From JAOPZW01 sp963764585 (lineage in GTDB: Bacteria; Actinomycetota; Thermoleophilia; Solirubrobacterales; Solirubrobacteraceae), in NCBI GenBank assembly GCA_963764585.1, contig CAVXTB010000002.1, positions 451,155-515,154 of the forward strand: 64,000 nt of DNA. Reading direction: 5' to 3'. The notes beneath the pieces were generated by a model. The model did no database searches and was not told the DNA's origin. It worked only from the letters and a program-made list of their open reading frames with translations. Positions 50,631 to 58,830 of the stretch are shown one piece after another. The stretch's first letter is position 1. The number at the start of each line of letters is the position of its first letter. Both the position numbers and the translations under genes were made by a program.

Positions 50631-51681
50631 TGGCGGCGACGACGCGCTCGCCCGCGTGCCCGTCCCCGTAGAGCTCGGGACGGTCGGCCGGCGGCGTGCG
50701 CTCGAGCGCCGCCAGCGCCGCGCCGGCGTCGAGGTCGACAAGCGCGTTCCAGCCCGTCTCGACGGTCTCGACCCACTCGGTCGTGTCGCGCAGCGTCACG
50801 CACGGGACGCCGGCGAGGTACGCCTCCTTCTGCGCGCCGCCGGAGTCGGTCAGCACGGCGCGCGCCCGGCTGAGCAGCGCCGTGAAGGCCAGGTAGCCGA
50901 GCGGGGGCTGCAGGCGCACGTTCGCGGCGGCCTGCAGCTCGTCCAGCCAGCCGGCCGCCTCGAGCCGCGCGCGCGTGCGCGGGTGCAGGGGCAGGACGAC
51001 CGGCAGCGGCACCGCGAGCAGCAGGTCCAGCAGCGCGCGCAGGCGGGCGGGATCGTCGACGTTGCCCGCGCGATGGGCGGTCGCCAGCACGTACTCGCCC
51101 GGGCTCACGCCGGCCGCCTGCAACGGGCCGTCGTCGGCGCGGGCGCGCGGCTGGAAGAGCAGCGCCACGTCGACCATCACGTCGCCCACGAGCTCGATGC
51201 GCCCGGCGGCGTGCTCGCGCTCGAGGTTGGCGACTGCCGTCGGCGACGGGCACAGCAGCACCTCGGCCAGGTGGTCGGTGAGGACGCGGTTGAGCTCCTC
51301 GGGCATGGCGCGGTCGAACGAGCGCATGCCGGCCTCGACGTGGGCGACCGGGACGTGCGCCTGCGCGGCCGCCAGGCCGCCGGCGAGGGTCGAGTTCGTG
51401 TCGCCGTAGACCAGCACGAGGTCGGGACGCTCGTCGTGCAGCAGCGGGCCGAGCGCCGCGAGCATGCGCGCCATCTGGTCGGTGTTCGTGCCGCCGTGGA
51501 TGCCGAGCTCGCGCTCGGGCCGCGGGACGCCCAGCTCGGTGACGAAGATCGTCGACAGCTCGTCGTCGTGGTGCTGGCCGGTGTGGACGAGCAGCTCGTC
51601 GTGCTCGACGCGCAGCAGGCGCGAGACGGCCGCGGCCTTGACGAACTGCGGCCGGTTGCCGATGACCGTGACGACCCGCAA
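50599..51681 (-). CDS. wecB: UDP-N-acetylglucosamine 2-epimerase (WecB/WbpI type)
   Basis: 360 residues, TTG start. IGNRPQFVKAAAVSRLLRVE, HTGQHHDDELSTIFVTELGV, VLVYGDTNSTLAGGLAAAQA, HVEAGMRSFDRAMPEELNRV, LATAHRAGNVDDPARLRALL and TDSGGAQKEAYLAGVPCVTL are all conserved. Makes UDP-ManNAc or the diacetamido-uronate analogue. The end overlaps the exporter remnant. Part of the nucleotide-sugar group. Confidence 0.92.
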   Translation of the reverse strand: MRVVTVIGNRPQFVKAAAVSRLLRVEHDELLVHTGQHHDDELSTIFVTELGVPRPERELGIHGGTNTDQMARMLAALGPLLHDERPDLVLVYGDTNSTLAGGLAAAQAHVPVAHVEAGMRSFDRAMPEELNRVLTDHLAEVLLCPSPTAVANLEREHAAGRIELVGDVMVDVALLFQPRARADDGPLQAAGVSPGEYVLATAHRAGNVDDPARLRALLDLLLAVPLPVVLPLHPRTRARLEAAGWLDELQAAANVRLQPPLGYLAFTALLSRARAVLTDSGGAQKEAYLAGVPCVTLRDTTEWVETVETGWNALVDLDAGAALAALERTPPADRPELYGDGHAGERVVAAISSRTPQPAA

Positions 51682-51684
51682 GGG

Positions 51685-52470
51685 TCAGGCGGCGGAGACG
51701 CCGAGCTCCTGCTCGATGTGCGCGCGGATCCGCGCCGCGGCCTCCTGGGTGAGCGGCCCGGGCGCGCCGAGCCGCAGCTCGTCGATCGCGTGGACCGGAT
51801 GGACCTCGCGCAGCGTCGACGCCATGAACGCCTCGCGCACGCCGGCCAGGTCGTCGCGCGCGATGACCCGCTCCCCGACGTCGCACACCGCGAACAGCCG
51901 CTGGCGCGTGATCGAGTCGAGGATGTGCTCGGACAGTGGCGGCGTGACCAGCGTCTCGCCGTCGAGCGAGCACACGAACGTCGTCGTCGGGCCCTCGAGC
52001 ACGCGCCCGTGCGGCGTGACGAGGAGCGCCTCGTCGGCCCCGCGCTCCTGGGCGAGGCGCCGCGCGAGCACATTGGCCGCGTAGGAGAGCGACTTGACGC
52101 CGTCGAGCACGCGCGTCGGGGCGTACTCGACGGTGCCCAGCGCGAGCGTGTCGGGCAGCGCCATCAGCTGCTCGACGATCCCGAGCCGGTGCCCACCGCG
52201 CGTGACGACGAGCCGCAGCGCCGCGTCGGCGACGTCGTTGCGCTCCAGCAGCGCCTCGGCGTCGGCGCGCATGGCATCGAGGTCGATCGACAGGCGCAGG
52301 TTGGCCGCCGAGCGCCCCATCCGCGCGAGGTGGTCGCCGAGCGCGAACGGCCGTCCGCCGTAGAGGCGGATGACCTCGAAGACCCCGTCGCCGCGCAGGA
52401 ACCCCTCGTCGGTGACGGGAATCCGCGCCTCCGACGCCTCCGAGATGGTCCCGTCGAGGATCGCGAGCAT
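51685..52470 (-). CDS. Class IV PLP aminotransferase / aminodeoxychorismate lyase-like
   Basis: 261 residues. IPVTDEGFLRGDGVFEVIRL is the class IV start; the PLP Lys is in GVKSLSYAANVLARRLAQE; EALLVTPHGRVLEGPTTTFV and ITRQRLFAVC are typical. It could be PabC, a branched-chain or a D-amino-acid aminotransferase; sequence alone does not separate these. It has its own -10 TAGCGT 7 nt upstream. Confidence 0.87.
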   Translation of the reverse strand: MLAILDGTISEASEARIPVTDEGFLRGDGVFEVIRLYGGRPFALGDHLARMGRSAANLRLSIDLDAMRADAEALLERNDVADAALRLVVTRGGHRLGIVEQLMALPDTLALGTVEYAPTRVLDGVKSLSYAANVLARRLAQERGADEALLVTPHGRVLEGPTTTFVCSLDGETLVTPPLSEHILDSITRQRLFAVCDVGERVIARDDLAGVREAFMASTLREVHPVHAIDELRLGAPGPLTQEAAARIRAHIEQELGVSAA

Positions 52471-52477
52471 GGCGCGA

Positions 52478-52483
52478 ACGCTA
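52478..52483 (-). promoter_or_regulatory. -10 element TAGCGT of the class IV aminotransferase
   Basis: Minus-strand TAGCGT exactly 7 nt before the ATG at 52470, in the short gap after the methyltransferase stop. Confidence 0.45.
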
Positions 52484-52485
52484 CC

Positions 52486-53220
52486 TCAGGGCTTCTCGTA
52501 CACCGACACGTGCGACGGGCTGAGCCCCGTGAACGGCTCGCGGCCCCACCCCGCCCACCGCTCCTGCAGCCGCATCCCGGCCAGGCGCGCCATCAGGTCG
52601 AGCTCGGAGGGCCACGCGTACCGCATCTCCGTCGGGCTCGCGTCCACCGCGCCACCGTCGAAGTGGTAGTGCTGGCCGCTCAGCCGCTGCGTCACGACGT
52701 CGTAGACGTAGAACGACATGCCGCCGGGGTCCGCTCGCCACGGGAGCACCGTCTGCCCGAGCGGCAGCCGCTGGAGCTCGGGCACGCGCGCCTCGATCAC
52801 GAACCGCCCGCCGCTGGGCAGATGCGCCGCGGCGTTGGCGAAGCACGCCACCTGACCGTCCTGCGTGGTCAGGTTGAAGATCGTGTTGAAGACCAGGTAG
52901 ACGAGCGTGAAGTCGCCCTCGACGCGCGTGCTGGCCATGTCGCCGGCGATCGCGTGGATGTGCTCCGCGCCCGGCTTGTCGCGCAGGCGCGCGAGCATCG
53001 CCTCGGAGTTGTCCATCCCCGCGACGCGCACCCCGCGCTGCGCCAGCGGCACGGCGATCCGGCCCGTGCCGATCGCGAACTCGAGCGCGGCGCCATCGCC
53101 GGCGAGCTCGGCGAGCAGGTCGACGGTCGCCGCGACCAGCTCGGGATCGAACATGCTCCACGACGCGTCGTCGTAGCGCGCCGCGACGCGCTCGCCGAAG
53201 TACCCCTCGTCTGCTCCCAC
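52486..53220 (-). CDS. SAM-dependent methyltransferase (class I)
   Basis: 244 residues, GTG start. YFGERVAARYDDASWSMFDP, then the SAM-binding ALEFAIGTGRIAVPLAQRGV (GxGxG-like), VAGMDNSEAMLARLRDKPG and FTLVYLVFNTIFNLTTQDGQ. Small-molecule type; the substrate is unknown. Lies 4 bp after the SDR gene on the same strand. Confidence 0.85.
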   Translation of the reverse strand: MGADEGYFGERVAARYDDASWSMFDPELVAATVDLLAELAGDGAALEFAIGTGRIAVPLAQRGVRVAGMDNSEAMLARLRDKPGAEHIHAIAGDMASTRVEGDFTLVYLVFNTIFNLTTQDGQVACFANAAAHLPSGGRFVIEARVPELQRLPLGQTVLPWRADPGGMSFYVYDVVTQRLSGQHYHFDGGAVDASPTEMRYAWPSELDLMARLAGMRLQERWAGWGREPFTGLSPSHVSVYEKP

Positions 53221-53224
53221 GCCT

Positions 53225-54025
53225 TCAGTGTGTCACGCGGGCGGCCAGGAACTCTTCCCACGTCCGCCGGCCGACGGCCCGGTCGGGGGCCAGGTTGGCG
53301 CCCGCGCGCACCGCGCCGGCCGCCTTGCCGGGGACGGGCATCGGCACGATCGCGCGGCGCTTGTGGCGGGCGCGCAGGTAGGCACGCAGAAGGTCGGCCA
53401 TCGGGTAGACCCGCGGCCCGGCCATGTCGGGCACGAGGCCGGCGGGCGTGCCGAGCGCCAGCTCGACGAGCCGAGCTGCCACCTCGCCGGCGTCGACGGG
53501 CTGGAAGCGGAACCCGGACGGGACCGGAACGACCGGCAGCTTGGCCATCTGGCGCACGGTCATGAGGATCAGGTCGTGGAACTGGGCGGCGCGCAGCGTC
53601 GTCCATGGCAGGCCCGAGTCTGCGACCACGCGCTCGGCGGCCAGCTTCGACGCGAAGTAGCCGAACATGGCGCGGTCGACGCGACTGGTGATCGGGACGC
53701 GGTCGGCGCCGACGACAGAGATGTAGACGAGGTGGGGCGCACCGGCCCGCACCGCGGCGTTGACCAGGTTCGCGGCCTTCTCCCCGTCGCCCTTGCTGCT
53801 GCCGGCGCAGTGCACGATGACCTCGACGCCTTGCACCGCGGCGTCGATGCCCTCGCCGGCGGTCAGGTCGCCGGTCGCGTGCTCGATGCCGTCCTCGGCG
53901 TCATGGCTGCTGCGGCTGAGCACCCGTACCTGGTAGCCCGCGTCGTGCAGCAGCGGGACGACGAGGCGCCCGAGCGTGCCGGTGCCGCCGGTGACGAGGA
54001 CGGGTGATGTGATCGCGGTGTCCAT
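53225..54025 (-). CDS. NAD(P)-binding epimerase/NmrA-like protein, ECF41-linked (COE type)
   Basis: 266 residues. SPVLVTGGTGTLGRLVVPLL is the atypical-SDR dinucleotide motif; NAAVRAGAPHLVYISVVGAD and YFASKLAAERVVADSGLPWT follow. The ATG at 54025 has GAAGGA 8 nt upstream. It is divergent from an ECF41-like sigma factor, a pairing known for carboxymuconolactone decarboxylases, oxidoreductases and epimerases. A minus-strand CGTCACA-N16-GGTC motif lies upstream. Confidence 0.87.
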   Translation of the reverse strand: MDTAITSPVLVTGGTGTLGRLVVPLLHDAGYQVRVLSRSSHDAEDGIEHATGDLTAGEGIDAAVQGVEVIVHCAGSSKGDGEKAANLVNAAVRAGAPHLVYISVVGADRVPITSRVDRAMFGYFASKLAAERVVADSGLPWTTLRAAQFHDLILMTVRQMAKLPVVPVPSGFRFQPVDAGEVAARLVELALGTPAGLVPDMAGPRVYPMADLLRAYLRARHKRRAIVPMPVPGKAAGAVRAGANLAPDRAVGRRTWEEFLAARVTH

Positions 54026-54049
54026 GCTGTTGTCCTTCTCGCTGTCATG

Positions 54050-54076
54050 TGTCACACCGGCGCCGTGGCGCCGGTC
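54050..54076 (+). promoter_or_regulatory. ECF41-type promoter candidate for the sigma gene
   Basis: TGTCACA (54050-54056), 16 bp, then GGTC (54073-54076). The motif described for ECF41 factors, from memory, is TGTCACA-N16-CGTC. It would start the sigma mRNA about 33 nt before the ATG at 54116. Confidence 0.5.
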
Positions 54077-54086
54077 TACTGCGAGA

Positions 54087-54113
54087 GACCGACCGCGAAC
54101 GACGAATGTGACG
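54087..54113 (-). promoter_or_regulatory. ECF41-type promoter candidate for the epimerase-like gene
   Basis: Read on the minus strand: CGTCACA (54113-54107), 16 bp, GGTC (54090-54087). It faces the epimerase-like gene starting at 54025. Confidence 0.45.
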
Positions 54114-54115
54114 AG

Positions 54116-55021
54116 ATGACCGAGGGCGACCGGCTGGCCGAGCGCTTCGAGGAGCACCGCGGTCGCCTGCAGACGGTGGCGTACCGGATCCTGGGCTCAG
54201 CGAACGAGGCCGACGACGCGGTGCAGGAGGGCTGGCTGCGCTTCAGCCGCTCAGACACGAGCGCCGTCGACAACCTCGGGGCGTGGCTGACCACGGTCGT
54301 CTCACGGGTCTGCCTGAACATGCTCCAGGCCCGAAGCTCACGGCCCCAGCCGCCGCCCGATCCGGACCTGCCCGAGCCGCCGGCGAGCCCGGGCGAGGCC
54401 GACCCCGAGCACGAGGCGCTGCTTGCCGACTCGATCGGACTCGCTCTCCTGGTCGTCCTCGACACGCTCACCCCCGCGGAGCGCGTCGCCTTCGTCCTGC
54501 ACGACGTCTTCGCGATCCCCTTCGACCAGATCGCCCCGATCGTCGACCGCAGCACGCCGGCGACCCGCCAGCTGGCAAGCCGTGCCCGGGCGCGCGTGCA
54601 GCAGCGCGACGCGAGCCAGCAGGTCGACCGGCTGCGCCAGGCCGCGCTCGTCGACGCGTTCCTCGCCGCCGCCCGCGGCGGCGACTTCGACGCCCTGCTG
54701 GCCGTCCTCGATCCCGACGTCGTCCTGCGCGCCGACGAGCAGGCGGTCGCGCTGGGCGCCGCCCCGGAGACCCGCGGGGCCGAGCGGGTCGCCGTGTTCT
54801 CACGCTTCGCGCGCGGTGCGCGCCGCGCGCTGGTCGACGGCGCCGCAGCTGCGGTGTGGATGCCCGGCGGCCGGCTGCGCGTGGTCTACGAGTTCACGAT
54901 CGGCGAGCGCGCGATCACCGCCATCGACCTCACCGCCGACCCGGAGCGCCTGCGACAGCTCGACCTCGTCGTCATGCCCCCGCAAGGCATCGAACACGAT
55001 GGGGCTCGTTGGACCCCCTGA
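54116..55021 (+). CDS. ECF sigma factor, ECF41-like, with C-terminal SnoaL-type domain
   Basis: 301 residues from the ATG at 54116. Sigma region 2: QTVAYRILGSANEADDAVQE GWLRFSR, then LGAWLTTVVSRVCLNMLQAR. Region 4: LTPAERVAFVLHDVFAIPFD and IAPIVDRSTPATRQLASRAR. The C-terminal ~105 residues (DAFLAAARGGDFDALLAVLD ... RLRVVYEFTIGERAITAID) are a SnoaL-like fold, which in ECF41 replaces a separate anti-sigma factor. The divergent gene is the expected partner. It probably activates that gene and itself. Confidence 0.88.
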   Translation: MTEGDRLAERFEEHRGRLQTVAYRILGSANEADDAVQEGWLRFSRSDTSAVDNLGAWLTTVVSRVCLNMLQARSSRPQPPPDPDLPEPPASPGEADPEHEALLADSIGLALLVVLDTLTPAERVAFVLHDVFAIPFDQIAPIVDRSTPATRQLASRARARVQQRDASQQVDRLRQAALVDAFLAAARGGDFDALLAVLDPDVVLRADEQAVALGAAPETRGAERVAVFSRFARGARRALVDGAAAAVWMPGGRLRVVYEFTIGERAITAIDLTADPERLRQLDLVVMPPQGIEHDGARWTP

Positions 55022-55042
55022 GGTGCTGTTCTGATCGTAGGC

Positions 55043-55184
55043 TGCAATAGCGGGACGCGTTGCAGTACATCCGCGCGCGACGCTGCAATAGCAGCGCGCA
55101 ATGTCCAGACCAACTGGACGCGACTAAAACACCCAAGGCCCCCTGGGCTTGCTATTGGCGATTACGGCCCTCGGATGCAATAAC
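55043..55184. repeat. Four copies of a TGCAATAGC-type motif before the Fic gene
   Basis: TGCAATAGC at 55043-55051 and 55084-55092, the inverse TTGCTATTG at 55149-55157, and TGCAATAAC at 55176-55184, the last ending 3 nt before the Fic ATG. The region is AT-richer than its surroundings. It may be an operator array. Confidence 0.5.
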
Positions 55185-55187
55185 TAG

Positions 55188-56381
55188 ATGGCCGACATGG
55201 TTGGGCGAGCTGGGCGCTTCGTGGCGGCAGGCTCGTACGAGTACTTCGTTCCGGCACCGCTGCCGCCGTCCCCGTCGCTCCAGTACGACGGCGAGTTGCT
55301 CAGGCTTCTATCGCAAGCGGATCTCGCGGTCGGCCGACTCGACGGAGTGATCCGGACGATCCCAGATCCGGACCTGTTCGAGGCCATGTACGTGCGGCAG
55401 GAAGCTGTGCTGAGCTCGCAGATCGAAGGAACGCAGAGCACGTTGGAGGACCTGCTGAACGTCGAACTGGCGCCCCAGAGGGGAATCCCGAGCGACGTAG
55501 GAGAGATCGTCAATTACGTTCACGCGATGAACTACGGGCTCGACCGCCTGCCCGAGTTCCCGCTGTCCCTCCGCCTGATTCGTGAGATCCACGGCGAATT
55601 GCTGCGCTCCGGCCGCGGCGCCACAAGTCGCGCCGGAGACTTTCGCGACCAGCAGAATTGGCTCGGTGCCGGGCGGGTGGCGATCGAGCGAGCGAGCTAC
55701 GTGCCGCCGGCCGTTCCGGAGATGCAGGCTGCGCTTGGTGACTTCGAACGGTTCCTGCATGCCGACAACCCAATCCCCGACCTGGTCTACGTCGGTCTCG
55801 CGCACGCTCAGTTCGAGTCGATCCATCCGTTCGTCGACGGCAATGGCCGCGTCGGCCGACTGCTCATCACGTTCCTGCTGATGCACCGAGGTGCCTTGCA
55901 CCGGCCGATGCTCTACCTCAGCGTCTACCTCAAGGAAAACCGGGCCGAGTACTACGACCGCCTCACAGCGATCCGCCGGCGTGGCGACTGGGAGGGCTGG
56001 CTGAAGTTCTTCCTGCGCGGTGTGGCCACCACGGCGGGAGAAGCGACGGACACGGCGCAACGCATCTTCGAGCTTCGCGAGAAGCATCGCGCGCAGGTTC
56101 TCGACGAGCAACTCGGGCCAAATGCTCTCAAGCTCCTCTCTCTCCTCTTCGCCTGGCCGATCATCAACATCACGTTCGTCAGCGAGCGCATCGGCGTGAC
56201 CTTCGCAACGGCCAACAAGCTCATCGGGCGCTTCGAGGATCTCGGGCTGGTGCGCGAGATCACCGGGAAGCGCCGCTCGCGTCGCTTCCGCTACGACCCA
56301 TACTTGCGGCTGTTTCACACAGGAGTCAGCGCATCTGGGACTGAAGTGCCGGTGCAGGTCACGACCGCGAGCACTGGATAG
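55188..56381 (+). CDS. Fic-domain protein (putative AMPylator) with winged-helix C-terminus
   Basis: 397 residues. Fic motif HPFVDGNGRVGRLLITFLLM with catalytic His213. An N-terminal SSQIEGTQST matches the inhibitory helix [S/T]xxxE[G/N] of class II Fic proteins, so it should be self-inhibited. The C-terminal part (LLSLLFAWPIINITFVSERI, FATANKLIGRFEDLGLVREI) is a wHTH that could bind the upstream repeats. Transfers AMP or another nucleotide to target proteins. GC content is lower than that of its neighbours. It lies just outside the integrated element. Confidence 0.88.
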   Translation: MADMVGRAGRFVAAGSYEYFVPAPLPPSPSLQYDGELLRLLSQADLAVGRLDGVIRTIPDPDLFEAMYVRQEAVLSSQIEGTQSTLEDLLNVELAPQRGIPSDVGEIVNYVHAMNYGLDRLPEFPLSLRLIREIHGELLRSGRGATSRAGDFRDQQNWLGAGRVAIERASYVPPAVPEMQAALGDFERFLHADNPIPDLVYVGLAHAQFESIHPFVDGNGRVGRLLITFLLMHRGALHRPMLYLSVYLKENRAEYYDRLTAIRRRGDWEGWLKFFLRGVATTAGEATDTAQRIFELREKHRAQVLDEQLGPNALKLLSLLFAWPIINITFVSERIGVTFATANKLIGRFEDLGLVREITGKRRSRRFRYDPYLRLFHTGVSASGTEVPVQVTTASTG

Positions 56382-56436
56382 GGCCCGATGCGGGCGAGGG
56401 ATTACGCGGCGCGCGCTGATTCGTAGCGCCACGCGA

Positions 56437-56478
56437 TGCCCCCGCAAGGAATCGAACCTTGAACCTTCGGATTAAGAG
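56437..56478 (-). other. tRNA-Lys(CTT) 3' fragment: attachment site of an integrative element
   Basis: Minus-strand sequence from the anticodon loop CTCTTAA through the T arm (CAAGG-TTCGATT-CCTTG) to CGGGGGC plus discriminator A. The 5' half of a tRNA is absent: the bases before the loop do not pair with the 3' stem. Integration into a tRNA gene leaves exactly such a fragment at one end. The integrase lies right next to it, so the element extends to the right. Confidence 0.85.
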
Positions 56479-56500
56479 TTGCCCGTCCGCACCTCAAGTT

Positions 56501-56581
56501 GGCTTAGGTAAGCCAGATCCGCCCCGGTACGACCAGCCCAGATCAGGCTGATTTGCGGGGCTCGGGGACATATTCGGGACA
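56501..56581. repeat. Short inverted and direct repeats between att and integrase
   Basis: Palindrome GGCTTA-GG-TAAGCC (56501-56514), inverted CAGCC...GGCTG (56534-56550), and two direct GGGACA boxes in 56564-56581, 11 bp apart. These are plausible integrase-arm, Xis or repressor sites. Confidence 0.4.
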
Positions 56582-56603
56582 CGAAATCCTCCCAACCCCG
56601 CGA

Positions 56604-56609
56604 TACCGT
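56604..56609 (+). promoter_or_regulatory. -10 element TACCGT of the integrase
   Basis: TACCGT 6 nt before the ATG at 56616, consistent with a leaderless mRNA. Confidence 0.42.
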
Positions 56610-56615
56610 CGAGCC

Positions 56616-57873
56616 ATGAACGCCTTCGAACGGCTCGGCATCGACGGCCGCCCCGTCTCCGGCCACGCCTTCCTCGTCCAGCGCGCCCGCGGCCCGCAGT
56701 GGTACGTCAAGTTCCGCCTGCCCGACGGCCGCCAGGTCCAGCGACGCCTCGGCCCCGCATGGACCGGGCGCGGCCGGCCGGCCACCGGCTACCTGACGCG
56801 CCGCTCCGCGCAGGCGGTCCTCGACGAGCTGCTGGCCCAGGCGCGCGCCGGCACGCTGCCGGGCATGGTGCGCACCGGCGCGACGTTCGCGCAGGCCTCG
56901 CGCGAGTGGCTTCGCTGGCAGGAGCTCGACCGCCAACGCAAACGTTCCACGCTCGACGACTACCGCTCCGCGGTGCGCGTGCACCTCGACCCCGCCTTCG
57001 AGCACCTGCAACTCGAGGAGGTCACGCCGCGGCGTGTCGACGACTGGCGCCGGTCGCTGATCGACGAACGCGGGCTGTCCAACCGCTCGATCAACAAGCT
57101 GCTCGTCCTCCTTCACGGCATCCTCGAACGCGCCCGCAAGGTCTGGGGGCTGCGCGAGAACCCGGTCCGCGACGTCGAGCGCCAGCCGCTGACCCGCCGG
57201 GCGCACATCGACGTCTACTCGATCAAGGAGATCCGCGCCCTCATGCGCGCCGCCGAGTCAAAGCAGGACGCGCGATCTTCCTGATCGCCGCCTTCACTGG
57301 GCTGCGCATGGGCGAGCTGCTCGCGCTGCGCTGGCGCGACGTCGACCTCGCAGCTGCGCACCATCCGCGTCGGCGCCAGCTACAGCCACCGCCAGCTCAC
57401 CACGCCGAAGTCCGGCAAGGGGCGCGCCGTGCCGATGATCGAGCCCGTCGCCCGAAGCCTCGCGCGCCTGCGCCGCCGACCGGCCGCCGGGACCAGACGA
57501 CCTCGTCTTCCCCGGCCCACTCGGTGGCTACCTCGACGACTCGGCGCTCAGGCGCCGCTACAAGACCGCGCGCGACAAAGCCGGGCTGCGGCCGCTGCGC
57601 TTCCACGACCTCCGCCACACCTTCGGTACCCACGCGATCCGCACCGCCGATCCGCGCGAGCTGCAGGAGTGGATGGGTCACGCCGACTTCTCGACCACCG
57701 AGATCTACCTCTCCTACAAGCCACGCGCGGACGCCGCGCGCAGGCTCGCGGAAGCCTTCAGCGACCGACATGCCCGACCCCCGCGACGTTCGAACAGCAG
57801 ACATCGGGGCACGCGTAGGCGCAACACGCAGCGCTCCGCGGTACGACGCGGCGCCGCGCCGCGCCGCAATTGA
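56616..57873 (+). pseudogene. int: Tyrosine recombinase (phage-type integrase), frameshifted at least three times
   Basis: Joined frames give a full integrase. N-terminal arm-binding part GHAFLVQRARGPQWYVKFRL; SAM-like core-binding domain FAQASREWLRWQELDRQRKR; catalytic domain with Arg in TGLRMGELLALRWRDVDL, HxxR in LRFHDLRHTFGTHA, His in QEWMGHADFSTTEIY, and Tyr in EIYLSYKP. The frame changes near 57270, 57350 and 57490. All catalytic residues survive, so either decay is very recent or the sequence has indel errors here. Confidence 0.85.
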
Positions 57874-57929
57874 TCAGGTCACTCGCGTTCGACGAGGACC
57901 AGCCAGAGCATTAGGCGCCCAAGGACCTT

Positions 57930-58712
57930 CTACTCGGATGGATGCTCGGGTGGCGGCGTCTTCGCCCGCGCGAACCCCTGCGCTGCCTCGCGGAGAGCGG
58001 CCAGCCTCGATGTCTTCTTCCCCGGCCGCTCGTAGATGTCATCTAGCAGCTCGACGAATAGCTCGCGCACCCCGAGGACCAGCGCAGCGTCGAGTGCCCG
58101 CTGCTTGGTGATGTCGCCATCGTTCGGGTGGATCGCCGCGTTGCCCAAGTCCTTGATGACCGTCAGGTACTCGGGGTCGAGGTCGCGCACCCACTTCGGC
58201 GGGTCGGTGTCCGCGACGAGGGCATCGATCTTGGCCTTCAACATCCCATCGCGGTAGCCCTGCTCGAACAGAAGCTGTTCCAGCGCCGCCCGGTACATCG
58301 CGACGGCGGCGCTCAGCGCCCCGATGGACTGAGCGCGCTGCGCCTGGTCGAGGTAGTACGCCACCGGCGCCGGGGTCAGGGGTGTGCTCAGACCACCGTA
58401 GCTCGAAGGCAGCGCCACCACCTCGACGCCGGACGGGCCGACGTAGGCCAAGACGATGATGCGCTCGTGGCACTGCCGACAGCCGAGCAAGCCGAGGAAC
58501 GGCAGCTTGTCCGGGGTGAACTCAACTTCCCCATGGAAGTGCTCGTCTAGCACCGCCACCTCCATCCGCCGGGTGGCGCCGCAACTCGGACAGTACGTCC
58601 CGTCGGGCGTGGTGGGCAGTCCTTGGCCGTCCGTTACGTACGCGCTGTCGTGCCGAAGGAGGGCTAGTAGGCCCTGATAGGTCGTCAGATCGACGGGGGT
58701 GTCCTCGGCCAC
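57930..58712 (-). CDS. DUF4145-like protein with zinc ribbon
   Basis: 260 residues from the GTG at 58712, chosen because TAAGCT lies 7 nt upstream. N-terminal zinc ribbon with CPSC (Cys41, Cys44) and CRQC (Cys78, Cys81). C-terminal helical domain (YYLDQAQRAQSIGALSAAVA, MYRAALEQLLFEQGY, LTVIKDLGNAAIHPNDGDIT) resembles DUF4145, a HEPN-related domain found in restriction and defence proteins. Cargo of the element; a defence or regulatory role is inference. One of the few element genes with an unbroken frame. Confidence 0.72.
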   Translation of the reverse strand: MAEDTPVDLTTYQGLLALLRHDSAYVTDGQGLPTTPDGTYCPSCGATRRMEVAVLDEHFHGEVEFTPDKLPFLGLLGCRQCHERIIVLAYVGPSGVEVVALPSSYGGLSTPLTPAPVAYYLDQAQRAQSIGALSAAVAMYRAALEQLLFEQGYRDGMLKAKIDALVADTDPPKWVRDLDPEYLTVIKDLGNAAIHPNDGDITKQRALDAALVLGVRELFVELLDDIYERPGKKTSRLAALREAAQGFARAKTPPPEHPSE

Positions 58713-58719
58713 GCCCGAC

Positions 58720-58725
58720 AGCTTA
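58720..58725 (-). promoter_or_regulatory. -10 element TAAGCT of the DUF4145-like gene
   Basis: Minus-strand TAAGCT 7 nt before the GTG at 58712. Confidence 0.42.
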
Positions 58726-58830
58726 GAAGCGCGCTCGACGGGACCACGAGCGCCAGTTCCCCGACCTCGGATTGCGAAAGGCACGCCACCAGACCCGAGA
58801 CCTGCTCGCCGTTGTGCGTCCAATGCAGCC

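Noticed and set aside
56437..56478. Complete tRNA-Lys gene
   Set aside because: Only the 3' half is present; the upstream bases do not form the D arm or the 5' anticodon strand.
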